Shown here: positions 7,776 through 15,955 of the stretch, piece by piece | Layout of the letters: each line of letters begins with the position of its first letter | How positions within the stretch are numbered: position 1 is the stretch's first letter | Assembly: GCA_017520845.1 (NCBI GenBank) | Contig: JAFXEU010000107.1 | Coordinates: 1 to 36,305, forward strand | DNA: 36,305 nt | Direction: 5' to 3' | From: Kiritimatiellia bacterium | GTDB taxonomy: Bacteria; Verrucomicrobiota; Kiritimatiellia; RFP12; UBA1067 | Notes under the pieces: model-generated | The model's input: only the letters and a program-made list of their open reading frames with translations | Databases searched by the model: none | What the model was told of the DNA's origin: nothing | Translations under genes and position numbers: made by a program

Positions 7776-10481
7776 ATGAAGTCTAAAAAAACGTTGGCGG
7801 CCTTGTTTTGTTGCGCAATGGCGGCGGGTATGTTTGCGGCGGGTATTCCTTTGCCGGAACATCCGCGTCCCGACTGGGAGCGCGCTGATTGGATTAATTT
7901 GAACGGCATTTGGGATTTCAGTTTCGAAACGAACTCCTACAATCAGAAGATTACAGTTCCTTTCGGCTGGGGCTCAAAGCTTTCGGGCGTTAAGATGGAG
8001 AATGGTAAGGATACCGGTTATTATAAGAGGTCTATCACCGTTCCTTCCGCGTGGAAGGGTAAGCGCGTTTTCGTGGTCGTCGGCGCCGCCGATCACGATA
8101 CGGAGTTTTTTATCGACGGAACACCGCTCGGAAAGCATATCGGCGGCTATACTCCGTTTGAATACGAGATTACCGACTTCATCCGCTGGGGCGAGCCTCA
8201 GAACGTCGAGTTCAAAATCTGGGATCCGAACGATCAGACGGCCCGCGACGGTCATTATCTCTACGGTAAACAGGGGTACGGCAACGCGCGCGGCATTTGG
8301 CAGACCGTCTATCTCGAGGCGAGAGGTATGAATTATTTCGATTATACCCGCTTTACGCCGAGCATCAAAAATTCCACTGTAACCGCGGATTTGCGTCTCG
8401 GCGCTCCCGCGAAGTCAAAGCTCGTCTCCAAGATCACTCTCGACGGCAAGACGACGGATGTTGTATTCAATCCCGGTGAAATCGAGAAGAGCGTCGAGAT
8501 TAAGATCGCGAATCCCAAACTTTGGGATCTCGACAATCCTTACCTCTACGATGTATCGCTTACGCTTTCGCCCACGTCCCAGTCATGGAAGGCCGATAAG
8601 GTTAAGACATATTTCGGATTCCGTGAAATCGGGACCGGTCTTAATTCCAACGGCGACAATTACGTTACGCTGAACGGAAAGCCGATTTATCTTCAGCTCT
8701 GTCTCGATCAGAGCTACCATCCGGACGGGTGGTACACGTTCCCTAGCGACGAGTTCATGAAGAACGACCTTCTTATCTCCAAAAAGCTCGCGCTTACCGG
8801 CAACCGCATTCACATCAAGGTTGAAATTCCCCGCAAGCTCTATTGGGCCGATAAGCTCGGTCTTCTTATTCAGGCCGACGTCCCCAACGCGTGGGGCGAT
8901 CCGAGCGAGCAGATGTTCGAAGAGCACTGGAAGTGCTTTGAAGACATGCTCAAGCGCGACTACAACCATCCCTCGATCTATCAGTGGACTCTCTTCAACG
9001 AGACATGGGGACTTAAGTCCAACCGTTCGCTCGCCATGGGCCTTGCCTCCGGCGACAAGAGCGGTCGTCCGATGTACCGCCCCTGGACTCGTCGCCGCGT
9101 CGCCGACGCATATTTCAAGGCTAAAAAGCTCGATTCGACGCGAATTGTCGAGGATAACTCCCCATGTAACCGCGACCATGTCGTGACCGACGTGAACACG
9201 TGGCACTCTTATGTCGCCGGCTATGGCTGGGATCAGCGTGTCGAGGACATCTGCAACAACACGTATAAGGGCTCGAAGTTCAACTATATCGGCGGCTTTG
9301 TCCAGACGGGCGTTCCGATGATGAACTCGGAATGCGGTAATGTCTGGGGGTATAACGGCTCGACAGGCGACTGCGATTTCTCCTGGGATTACCACATGAT
9401 GATAAACGCTTTCCGCCGTCGTCTCAAGTGCGCCGGCTGGCTCTATACGGAACATCACGACGTGATCAACGAGTGGAACGGTTATGTCCGCTTCGACCGC
9501 TCGCCCAAGTATGACGGCATGGATGAGCTTGCAGGAATGACTTTGAAGGATTTTCACGGTGATGCCGCCATCGTGTTTTTCGGCAAGCGCGGCAACGAGA
9601 TCGGCGAGTTTATCGCTCCAGGCGCAAAGCATACGATTCCTGTCGGACCTTCATTCATCACCGATAAGTTCAACTGCAGAAAGCTTAGTCTCGCTATGAG
9701 CGCGTGGTGGTATGACGAGAAGGGTGTAAAAGTCTCCATGCCTGAAACGACGCTTAAGCGTCAGTTCACGGCGATGGGTTGGAAAGCCGAGAAGCTGTGG
9801 GATGCGGTTTTTGATGCGCCCAAAACGCCTTCCTGCGGCTGCGTCGTCTTCAGACTTCTCGCCGACGGCAAGGAAATCGCCCGCAACTTCTGGTCGTTCT
9901 CGACGGTAGAAGCCAACGCGTCCATGGTAAAGCCCGTCGCGTCGAACTGGTCGCTCGGCACGGCCGAGGTTCTAGACGGACTTAAGATCAACGGCTTCGG
10001 CAAGGGCTTCTTCGAGTACGAGCTCGCCGCACCCAAGGAGGGAGGCGTATTCAGAATCGAACTTTCCGCCAAGCGCAAAAACGCGAAGGACTATAAAGAC
10101 AATCGGAAGACCGCTACGCTCGACTATATGCTCGGCGGCGGGGCGTCTGACCGTTCCAAGAATCCCAACAGCTATCCTCAGACGTGTGATGTCAAATTCC
10201 CCGCAAATCTCAAGGTCATCATCGACGGTAAGGTCGTTTCCGAACAGGTCCTTCCCGACGATCCCGCAGATCACCGCGGAATTCTTTCGTGGTTCTCCCA
10301 GCTTCGCGACCGCAGGATGCGCGAGGCGGGCAGCTACGGCTATCTGGTTGAGGTTCCGGTGACCGCTCAGCAGGTTAAGGACGGCAAGGTTAAGATCCGT
10401 CTTGAGTCTGACGCGGGTCTCGCCGTTTACGGTCCGCGTTTCGGACGCTATCCGCTCGCACCGGCTGTAATGCCTAAATAA
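7776..10481 (+). CDS. Exported glycoside hydrolase family 2 enzyme
   Basis: This 901-residue protein starts with a signal peptide (cleavage near residue 22, at FAAG). The GH2 order follows: a sugar-binding jelly roll (~30-190), an immunoglobulin-like domain (~200-295) and the TIM barrel (~300-640). The acid/base is most likely Glu409 in LFNETWG and the nucleophile Glu519 in MNSECGN. The C-terminal ~260 residues form further beta domains. The missing LacZ-type motifs make a beta-galactosidase call unsafe; beta-glucuronidase, beta-mannosidase or another GH2 activity is equally possible. The frame extends upstream to 7656, but the ATG at 7776 has the AAAGGTGG Shine-Dalgarno sequence and the signal peptide. 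It heads the block with glf and the fucosidases. Confidence 0.85.
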   Translation: MKSKKTLAALFCCAMAAGMFAAGIPLPEHPRPDWERADWINLNGIWDFSFETNSYNQKITVPFGWGSKLSGVKMENGKDTGYYKRSITVPSAWKGKRVFVVVGAADHDTEFFIDGTPLGKHIGGYTPFEYEITDFIRWGEPQNVEFKIWDPNDQTARDGHYLYGKQGYGNARGIWQTVYLEARGMNYFDYTRFTPSIKNSTVTADLRLGAPAKSKLVSKITLDGKTTDVVFNPGEIEKSVEIKIANPKLWDLDNPYLYDVSLTLSPTSQSWKADKVKTYFGFREIGTGLNSNGDNYVTLNGKPIYLQLCLDQSYHPDGWYTFPSDEFMKNDLLISKKLALTGNRIHIKVEIPRKLYWADKLGLLIQADVPNAWGDPSEQMFEEHWKCFEDMLKRDYNHPSIYQWTLFNETWGLKSNRSLAMGLASGDKSGRPMYRPWTRRRVADAYFKAKKLDSTRIVEDNSPCNRDHVVTDVNTWHSYVAGYGWDQRVEDICNNTYKGSKFNYIGGFVQTGVPMMNSECGNVWGYNGSTGDCDFSWDYHMMINAFRRRLKCAGWLYTEHHDVINEWNGYVRFDRSPKYDGMDELAGMTLKDFHGDAAIVFFGKRGNEIGEFIAPGAKHTIPVGPSFITDKFNCRKLSLAMSAWWYDEKGVKVSMPETTLKRQFTAMGWKAEKLWDAVFDAPKTPSCGCVVFRLLADGKEIARNFWSFSTVEANASMVKPVASNWSLGTAEVLDGLKINGFGKGFFEYELAAPKEGGVFRIELSAKRKNAKDYKDNRKTATLDYMLGGGASDRSKNPNSYPQTCDVKFPANLKVIIDGKVVSEQVLPDDPADHRGILSWFSQLRDRRMREAGSYGYLVEVPVTAQQVKDGKVKIRLESDAGLAVYGPRFGRYPLAPAVMPK

Positions 10482-10491
10482 TTCTGTCAAA

Positions 10492-11580
10492 ATGACGAAT
10501 GTTGATGTAATCATAGCGGGAGCGGGCATTTGGGGCTCGACTCTCGCTCGTCGTTTTGCGGAATCGGGGCGTAAGGTTCTTGTCCTGGAGAAGCGGCGTC
10601 AAGTCGGGGGCAACGTCCGCTGCGAGACAGATGCCGAGACGGGTATCGAGATTCATTCTTACGGTTCGCATATTTTCCATACATCGCTGCCCGAGGTTTG
10701 GAAGTTTATAAATCGCTTTACGACCTTTAACGGCTATCAGCACAAGGTCTTGGCGCGCTACAAGGGGAAGACATACTTTCTGCCGCTCGGACTGACGCTT
10801 GTCAATTCGTTTTTCGGTGTTGAGCTTACACCTGCAGAATTGCCGGCGTTCATGGCTGACGAGGCTCATTCCTCAGCCATATTCGACGCGTTTTTCAGAG
10901 GCTACACGTCCAAGCAGTGGGGCAGGGCGCCGGAGGAAGTTGATCCGTCGATAATTAAACGAGTTCCCGTAAGAGCGACATACGATGTAAATTATTTCAA
11001 CGATTACTGCCAGGGCATTCCTTTGGACGGTTACAATTCCATTTTTGAGAAGCTTCTTGATCATTCTAATATTACGGTTCGATGCGATGCCGGCGTAAGA
11101 CTTGAAAACGGGGCCTTTAAGGTGGACGCTGACGACTTGCCGAGAGTTCCTTTGTATTATTCCGGTCCGGTCGATGCGCTTTTTGACTATAGGCACGGAG
11201 TTCTTCCGTGGCGTACTCTTAAATTTGAAACGGAGAAGCTCGATATCGCGGATTATCAGGGTACGAGCGTTGTGAATTATACCGAGGCCGAAGTTCCGTA
11301 TACGAGAATCCACGAGTTCAAGCATTATCATCCAGAACTGAAGGATATAATGGCTAAGCCTAAAACTATTGTAATGCGCGAATACTCGGCCGAATGGAAG
11401 TTGGGCGATGAGCCTTATTATCCGATAGATACGGCTCAATCCCGCGAACTTTTAGCCGCTTACAAGGCTGAAGCCGAAAAGATTCCGAATCTTATTCTCG
11501 GCGGGCGGCTCGGAGCCTATAAATATTTCGATATGGATAAATCGATCGAAAGCGCGCTGAAGATCGACATCGGTGAATAA
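10492..11580 (+). CDS. glf: UDP-galactopyranose mutase
   Basis: This FAD enzyme interconverts UDP-galactopyranose and UDP-galactofuranose in the cytoplasm, supplying galactofuranose for surface glycans. The 362-residue length fits bacterial UGMs. The N-terminal dinucleotide-binding motif is AGAGIWGSTLA (about 10-20), followed by EKRRQVGGN. YGSHIFHT, FFRGYTSKQWG, the RVPVR segment and the C-terminal GGRLGAYKYFDMD are all family signatures. It lies 10 bases after the GH2 stop without a clear Shine-Dalgarno sequence. It is a biosynthetic, cytoplasmic enzyme between exported hydrolases. No galactofuranosyltransferase is visible nearby. Confidence 0.93.
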   Translation: MTNVDVIIAGAGIWGSTLARRFAESGRKVLVLEKRRQVGGNVRCETDAETGIEIHSYGSHIFHTSLPEVWKFINRFTTFNGYQHKVLARYKGKTYFLPLGLTLVNSFFGVELTPAELPAFMADEAHSSAIFDAFFRGYTSKQWGRAPEEVDPSIIKRVPVRATYDVNYFNDYCQGIPLDGYNSIFEKLLDHSNITVRCDAGVRLENGAFKVDADDLPRVPLYYSGPVDALFDYRHGVLPWRTLKFETEKLDIADYQGTSVVNYTEAEVPYTRIHEFKHYHPELKDIMAKPKTIVMREYSAEWKLGDEPYYPIDTAQSRELLAAYKAEAEKIPNLILGGRLGAYKYFDMDKSIESALKIDIGE

Positions 11581-11582
11581 AA

Positions 11583-11597
11583 AGGGGACAGTCCCCG
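11583..11597. repeat. GGGGACAGTCCCC palindrome, copy 1
   Basis: A 13-base inverted repeat, GGGGACAGTCCCC (11584-11596), fills the short gap between glf and the fucosidase. The same core recurs at 36154-36168. There is no U-run after it, so it is not an obvious terminator, and it sits just before the Shine-Dalgarno region of the next gene. The core resembles palindromes associated with REP-type or IS200/Y1-transposase elements in other bacteria, but that link comes from memory and not from this sequence. Confidence 0.5.
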
Positions 11598-11615
11598 GAA
11601 AACGAGGAATACGAA

Positions 11616-12938
11616 ATGAAAAAAATTATTTTTGCAGGTCTTGCGTTTTTGGGCGCATTAAGCGCTTTTGCCGTAGAGTACAAGGTTGAGGACTGGAATC
11701 TCGAGGCGCGGAAGAAATTCGCCGAGCAGCGTTTTGGTGTTTATTTTCATTGGGGCCTTTACGCCAACTATGCTCAGGGAGAGTGGTATTTGAAGGACGG
11801 CAAGGTCAACGAAGAGGCGTACTCGCGCATGATGTACGGCTTTTACCCGTCGAAGTTCAACGCCCGCGAATGGGTTAAGGTCGTAAAGAACGCGGGTGCG
11901 AAATATATCACCATAACTTCTCGCCATCATGACGGATTTTCACTTTGGCCTACGAAGGTTGATGACGGCTACAACATCGCCAACACTCCGTTTAAACGGG
12001 ATATTCTTGGCGAACTCGCCGAGGCCTGCCGCGAAGAGGGTATTCAGCTTAACTTCTATTATTCTCTGATGGACTGGCACCGCAAGGATTATCCCGCGGG
12101 CTATCACGCCAAGCAGGTCGAGGTTCCCGGGCGGAAGGGGGATTACGCTTCGTATAAAAAGTTTATGCTGGGCCAGATCGCCGAGCTGATCGAAAATTAC
12201 AAGCCGGGCAACATCTGGTTTGACGGCGAGTGGGAGCACGTGAAGCACGAGGAGGACGGCACCTGGACTCGAAAGCTCGATTGGGAATTTGATTCGATTT
12301 ACGACTTTATCCATTCGAAGAAGACTCTCGTAGCCAACAACAATCACCAGCCTATCCGCCCGAAGGAGGATATTCAGCTTTTTGAGCGCGATCTTCCCGG
12401 CGATACGACAGGCGCGATTTTCTCGGCTAATCAGCCTATGGTCAACGACCGTCCCATTGAACAGTGCGATGTTATTCAGCATGGCGTCTGGGGGTATAAA
12501 ATCGCCGAAAACCGGTTTCGTACGCCTGACGATGTTGTAGCTCTTATCGTTCGCGCGGCCGCGAAAAACTCCAATCTCCTAATGAATATCGGACCTGACG
12601 GGTCGGGGCAGCTGCCTAAGAAGGCCGTCGAAGTAATGGAAGAGGTCGGAAAGTGGTTCGCTAAAAACGGCGAGTCCGTTTACGGCACAAGCGGTTGCCC
12701 GATAGCCGTCGGAAAGGATATCGTCTCGACACGCAAGGGTCGTGATCTTTATCTTCACTTCCTTAAAGCCGGCGCAGATGAAATTTCATTTAAGATCGAC
12801 GGCGAAATCAAAGAGGCTAAATATCTCGCCTGCGGAAAGCCGCTTCCCGTAGTCGTCAAGGACGGCGAGGCGACGGTGAAAATCTCTCGTCCCAAGGACT
12901 GCAGGTTTGATGTTGTGGTTAAACTTACTTTTAAGTGA
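11616..12938 (+). CDS. Exported alpha-L-fucosidase, GH29
   Basis: GH29 enzymes release terminal L-fucose with retention of configuration. The 440-residue protein has a signal peptide ending near residue 19 (LSAFA). Its TIM barrel carries FGVYFHWGLYA near the start, the SRHHDGFSLW motif and the nucleophile region IWFDGEWEH with Asp203. LLMNIGPDGSGQLP near residue 325 is another GH29 landmark. A small beta domain follows (~375-440). The tight 35-base gap after glf and the GAGGAA Shine-Dalgarno sequence suggest cotranscription. A second GH29 lies directly downstream. The acid/base residue varies in GH29 and I could not place it. Confidence 0.92.
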   Translation: MKKIIFAGLAFLGALSAFAVEYKVEDWNLEARKKFAEQRFGVYFHWGLYANYAQGEWYLKDGKVNEEAYSRMMYGFYPSKFNAREWVKVVKNAGAKYITITSRHHDGFSLWPTKVDDGYNIANTPFKRDILGELAEACREEGIQLNFYYSLMDWHRKDYPAGYHAKQVEVPGRKGDYASYKKFMLGQIAELIENYKPGNIWFDGEWEHVKHEEDGTWTRKLDWEFDSIYDFIHSKKTLVANNNHQPIRPKEDIQLFERDLPGDTTGAIFSANQPMVNDRPIEQCDVIQHGVWGYKIAENRFRTPDDVVALIVRAAAKNSNLLMNIGPDGSGQLPKKAVEVMEEVGKWFAKNGESVYGTSGCPIAVGKDIVSTRKGRDLYLHFLKAGADEISFKIDGEIKEAKYLACGKPLPVVVKDGEATVKISRPKDCRFDVVVKLTFK

Positions 12939-12971
12939 TTTTAAAGACGTTAATTTCAAGGGAGGCTAAAA

Positions 12972-15860
12972 ATGAAAAAATGGATTATTGCGTCGGTGGC
13001 TCTTCTGTCGGCCGTTTTCGCGTCGGCGGAGACCGTTCAGAAAAAGTATGAACCTACGTGGGAGTCGGTCGACAAGCGTCCCGTGCCGAGCTGGTGGAGC
13101 GAGGCGAAGTTCGGCATTTTCATCCATTGGGGTCCCTATGCCGTTCCCGCGTACGCGCCGGTACTGCCTAACGGAAAGTTCTCCTGGGATTGCTACGCCG
13201 AATGGTACCATGGTAAGATGATTGCAGGCAAGGAGACTTATTTAAGCCATCATAAGAAATTTTACGGTGATGCTCCCTACGCCAATTTCGCCGCGAATTT
13301 CAAGGCGCGATTCTACAATCCCGCCGAGTGGGCGAGCCTTTTTAAGCGCGCAGGCGCGAAATACGTCGTCCTGACCTCCAAGCATCACGACGGATACGCT
13401 CTCTGGCCGAGCGCCCAGTCGCCCTATTTCAATTCGGTCGTGCTCGGCTCCGGGCGCGATCTCGCGGGCGAATTCTGCAAGGCTATGCGCGAGGCGGGCC
13501 TTAAGCGCGGCTTTTATTTCTCGATGCTCGAATACGCCAATCCCCAATATCCGGGCGGACGCGATTCGAAGAGAACCGAAGCCTCGCTTTCGATCGCCGA
13601 TTGGAACCGTTTCGTAAACTTCCCCCAGCTTAAGGATCTTGCGAACCGCTACGAGGCCGACATCATCTGGCCTGACGGCGAATGGGATTATACGGGCGAC
13701 GAGCACGGTTCGGCCGGTTTTCTCGCGTGGCTTTACAACGATTCGAAGGTTAAGGATACCGTCGTCGTAAACGACCGCTGGGGTAAGGATACCCGCGGCC
13801 GCCATGGCGGACACTACACGACGGAGTACGGCCACGGCGCGAGCGCGATTAAGGATACCGGCGTTATGCATCCGTGGGAAGAGTGCCGCGGTATCGGCGG
13901 CAGCTTCGGCTATAATCAGTTCGAGACGACTGAACATTACATGTCGCGCACGAAGTGCGTCAGGACTCTCGTCAGCACGGTATCGCGCGGCGGCAATCTT
14001 CTTCTTAACGTGGGCCCCGACGCCGACGGCCGCATTCCCGCGATTATGGAAGATCGCCTCCTTGCGATCGGCGAGTGGCTGAAGGTCAACGGCGACGCCA
14101 TTTACGCGACGACCCGCGCTGACATCAAGAGCAACGATAAGGATGTCTATCTTACCGCTAAGGGCGATAAGCTTTATGTGATCGACTTTAAGCGCAATGC
14201 GTCTACCATTAAACTTCAGGGGTTGAGTGATGTTCTTTCCGTCGAATTGCTCGGCTCGAAGAATACTGTTGTAAAATATTCGACAAAGGGCGGCAATCTC
14301 GCCATCACCCGCGTCGTTCTCTCATCCGCCGATGCGCCTTGCGATCATGCGTGGGTTTATGTCGTCAACCGCGGCAAAAAGAATCCCTCCCGTTATCCCG
14401 CCAACGCGACGCTTAAGTCGGGCGACGGACCGCTCGTTCAGGCCCATCGCGGCGGCAAGGGTGAGTTCGACGACAATGCGGTTGGAGCCTTTAAGAACAG
14501 CCTTAAAAAGGGCGTCAGGGGCTTTGAAATTGATGTTCGTTTTTCGAAGGACCGTAAGCTCGTCGTTATGCACGACGGTAAGGTCGACCGTACGACCGAT
14601 GGAACGGGCGAAGTTGAATCTCTTACGCTTGAGGAAATTAAGAAATTCCGTCTTGAAGCCTGCTCCGAGCCGATACCGACTGCCGAGGAAGCCTTTGAGG
14701 TCTTTCGCGGGCGCGATGATTTCTTTATCGAAATCGAGATGAAGGCTTATCCTAGTAAATTCTATGATAGATATGTTCTTGAGGAATATTGCCGCAAACT
14801 CAATGTCGCCGCGCGAAAGATTCTCAAACCCGGCACTTATGCGTTCACGTGTTTCAGCCGCGCCACGCTTGAAACGATGCGCCGCGTCGACCCCTCCGCT
14901 CCTCTCGGTCTTATTACGCATGACGCCTTGAACGAAGATCATATCGCGCTCGCTCTTAAACTCGGCTGCTGCAGCGTCGCGCCATCGGGAAGAACTTCGA
15001 AGAGAATGGTCGAGCGCGCCCATGAGGAGGGGCTTACGGTTTGTCTTTGGCCGGCGCCCTGCAAGACAGATTGGGATCAGCTTAAAGAGAAGGGTGCCGA
15101 TCGCGTAACGAGCGATTATCCCGTCATTTTAACTAAAAAGATTACCGGAAAGCCCATTAAACTCGTCGCTCTCGATCTTGATGCGACATTGTGCCAGCAT
15201 AGGTCTACTCCGCCCGCGGAGAATCTCGCCGCGCTTAAGAATCTTGAAAAACAGTACAAGTGCATTATGGTCGGCGCGGGTAATGCGCCTCGCATCTACA
15301 AGCAGATGGGTAACTATCCGATCGATATCGTAGGCAATTACGGTATGCAGATCGCCGAGGCCGCCGATGGAAATTTCCGCATCGTAAAGCAGATAACGAA
15401 TAACGTCGATAAGGCATTCTTCCTCGAGAAGTGCGATTATCTCCGCAAAAAGTACGGTTATACCGAATATAGCGGAAAGCCGGTTGAGTTTCACGCGAGC
15501 GGAATGGTTACGTTCGGCCTTCTTGGTACTTCCGCCCAGGCCGAGCAGAAGGTGACTTTCGATCCCGACCGCAAGAAGCGCCGCGCGATGTACCCTGAAG
15601 TATTGGAGATTTTCAAGGATTATTCCTGCTATATCGGCGGGTCGACCTCTTTCGATTTCGCGGGTAAGGAGTACAACAAGTACGACGCGACCGTCCGTTG
15701 GGCGGCCGAGCACGGCATCGCCCCCGACGAAATCGTCTTTATCGGCGACGACTTCGCGGACGGCGGCGGCGACAGCCATATCCGCATCAAAGGCATGGAC
15801 TACATTCTGATAACCGATTTTAACGCTTTCCCCTGGAACGTCAGAGTCCTCGCCGAATAA
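12972..15860 (+). CDS. Exported GH29 fucosidase - GDPD - HAD (PMM-like) fusion
   Basis: This 962-residue protein joins three enzyme domains behind a signal peptide (cleavage near residue 20). Residues ~22-470 are GH29: FGIFIHWGPYA, SKHHDGYALW, nucleophile Asp235 in IWPDGEWDY, LLLNVGPDADG. Residues ~483-725 are a glycerophosphodiester phosphodiesterase with the catalytic His492 (HRG) and His534 (MHDG) and metal ligands Glu519 and Asp521. Residues ~728-962 are a HAD phosphatase: motif I DLDATL (Asp735, Asp737) and motif IV GDDFADGGGD (from 926). The GGSTSFDFAGKEYNKYDA segment resembles eukaryotic-type phosphomannomutase. I see all key residues, so each domain could be active. A phosphosugar phosphatase or mutase domain outside the cytoplasm is unexpected. 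A GGGAGG Shine-Dalgarno sequence fixes the ATG. Confidence 0.88.
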   Translation: MKKWIIASVALLSAVFASAETVQKKYEPTWESVDKRPVPSWWSEAKFGIFIHWGPYAVPAYAPVLPNGKFSWDCYAEWYHGKMIAGKETYLSHHKKFYGDAPYANFAANFKARFYNPAEWASLFKRAGAKYVVLTSKHHDGYALWPSAQSPYFNSVVLGSGRDLAGEFCKAMREAGLKRGFYFSMLEYANPQYPGGRDSKRTEASLSIADWNRFVNFPQLKDLANRYEADIIWPDGEWDYTGDEHGSAGFLAWLYNDSKVKDTVVVNDRWGKDTRGRHGGHYTTEYGHGASAIKDTGVMHPWEECRGIGGSFGYNQFETTEHYMSRTKCVRTLVSTVSRGGNLLLNVGPDADGRIPAIMEDRLLAIGEWLKVNGDAIYATTRADIKSNDKDVYLTAKGDKLYVIDFKRNASTIKLQGLSDVLSVELLGSKNTVVKYSTKGGNLAITRVVLSSADAPCDHAWVYVVNRGKKNPSRYPANATLKSGDGPLVQAHRGGKGEFDDNAVGAFKNSLKKGVRGFEIDVRFSKDRKLVVMHDGKVDRTTDGTGEVESLTLEEIKKFRLEACSEPIPTAEEAFEVFRGRDDFFIEIEMKAYPSKFYDRYVLEEYCRKLNVAARKILKPGTYAFTCFSRATLETMRRVDPSAPLGLITHDALNEDHIALALKLGCCSVAPSGRTSKRMVERAHEEGLTVCLWPAPCKTDWDQLKEKGADRVTSDYPVILTKKITGKPIKLVALDLDATLCQHRSTPPAENLAALKNLEKQYKCIMVGAGNAPRIYKQMGNYPIDIVGNYGMQIAEAADGNFRIVKQITNNVDKAFFLEKCDYLRKKYGYTEYSGKPVEFHASGMVTFGLLGTSAQAEQKVTFDPDRKKRRAMYPEVLEIFKDYSCYIGGSTSFDFAGKEYNKYDATVRWAAEHGIAPDEIVFIGDDFADGGGDSHIRIKGMDYILITDFNAFPWNVRVLAE

Positions 15861-15877
15861 TGTCCGTTTCGCCCGGT

Positions 15878-15906
15878 TTGCGTGTTATGGGGGAATTTGG
15901 TACAAT
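15878..15906 (+). promoter_or_regulatory. Sigma70-type promoter of the acyl-CoA dehydrogenase
   Basis: TTGCGT (15878-15883) is spaced 17 bases from TACAAT (15901-15906), which is preceded by TGG as an extended -10. It lies in the 95-base gap after the fusion gene and marks a new transcript with a leader of about 40 bases. Confidence 0.65.
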
Positions 15907-15955
15907 ACTTAACAATATAGTAGGGTAGTTTCAATTGCAGAAAGGTTGAATAGAA

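Noticed and set aside
8583..9632. A 349-codon minus-strand frame inside the GH2 gene
   Set aside because: It lies wholly inside a gene with catalytic motifs in frame and has no Shine-Dalgarno sequence or recognisable domain.
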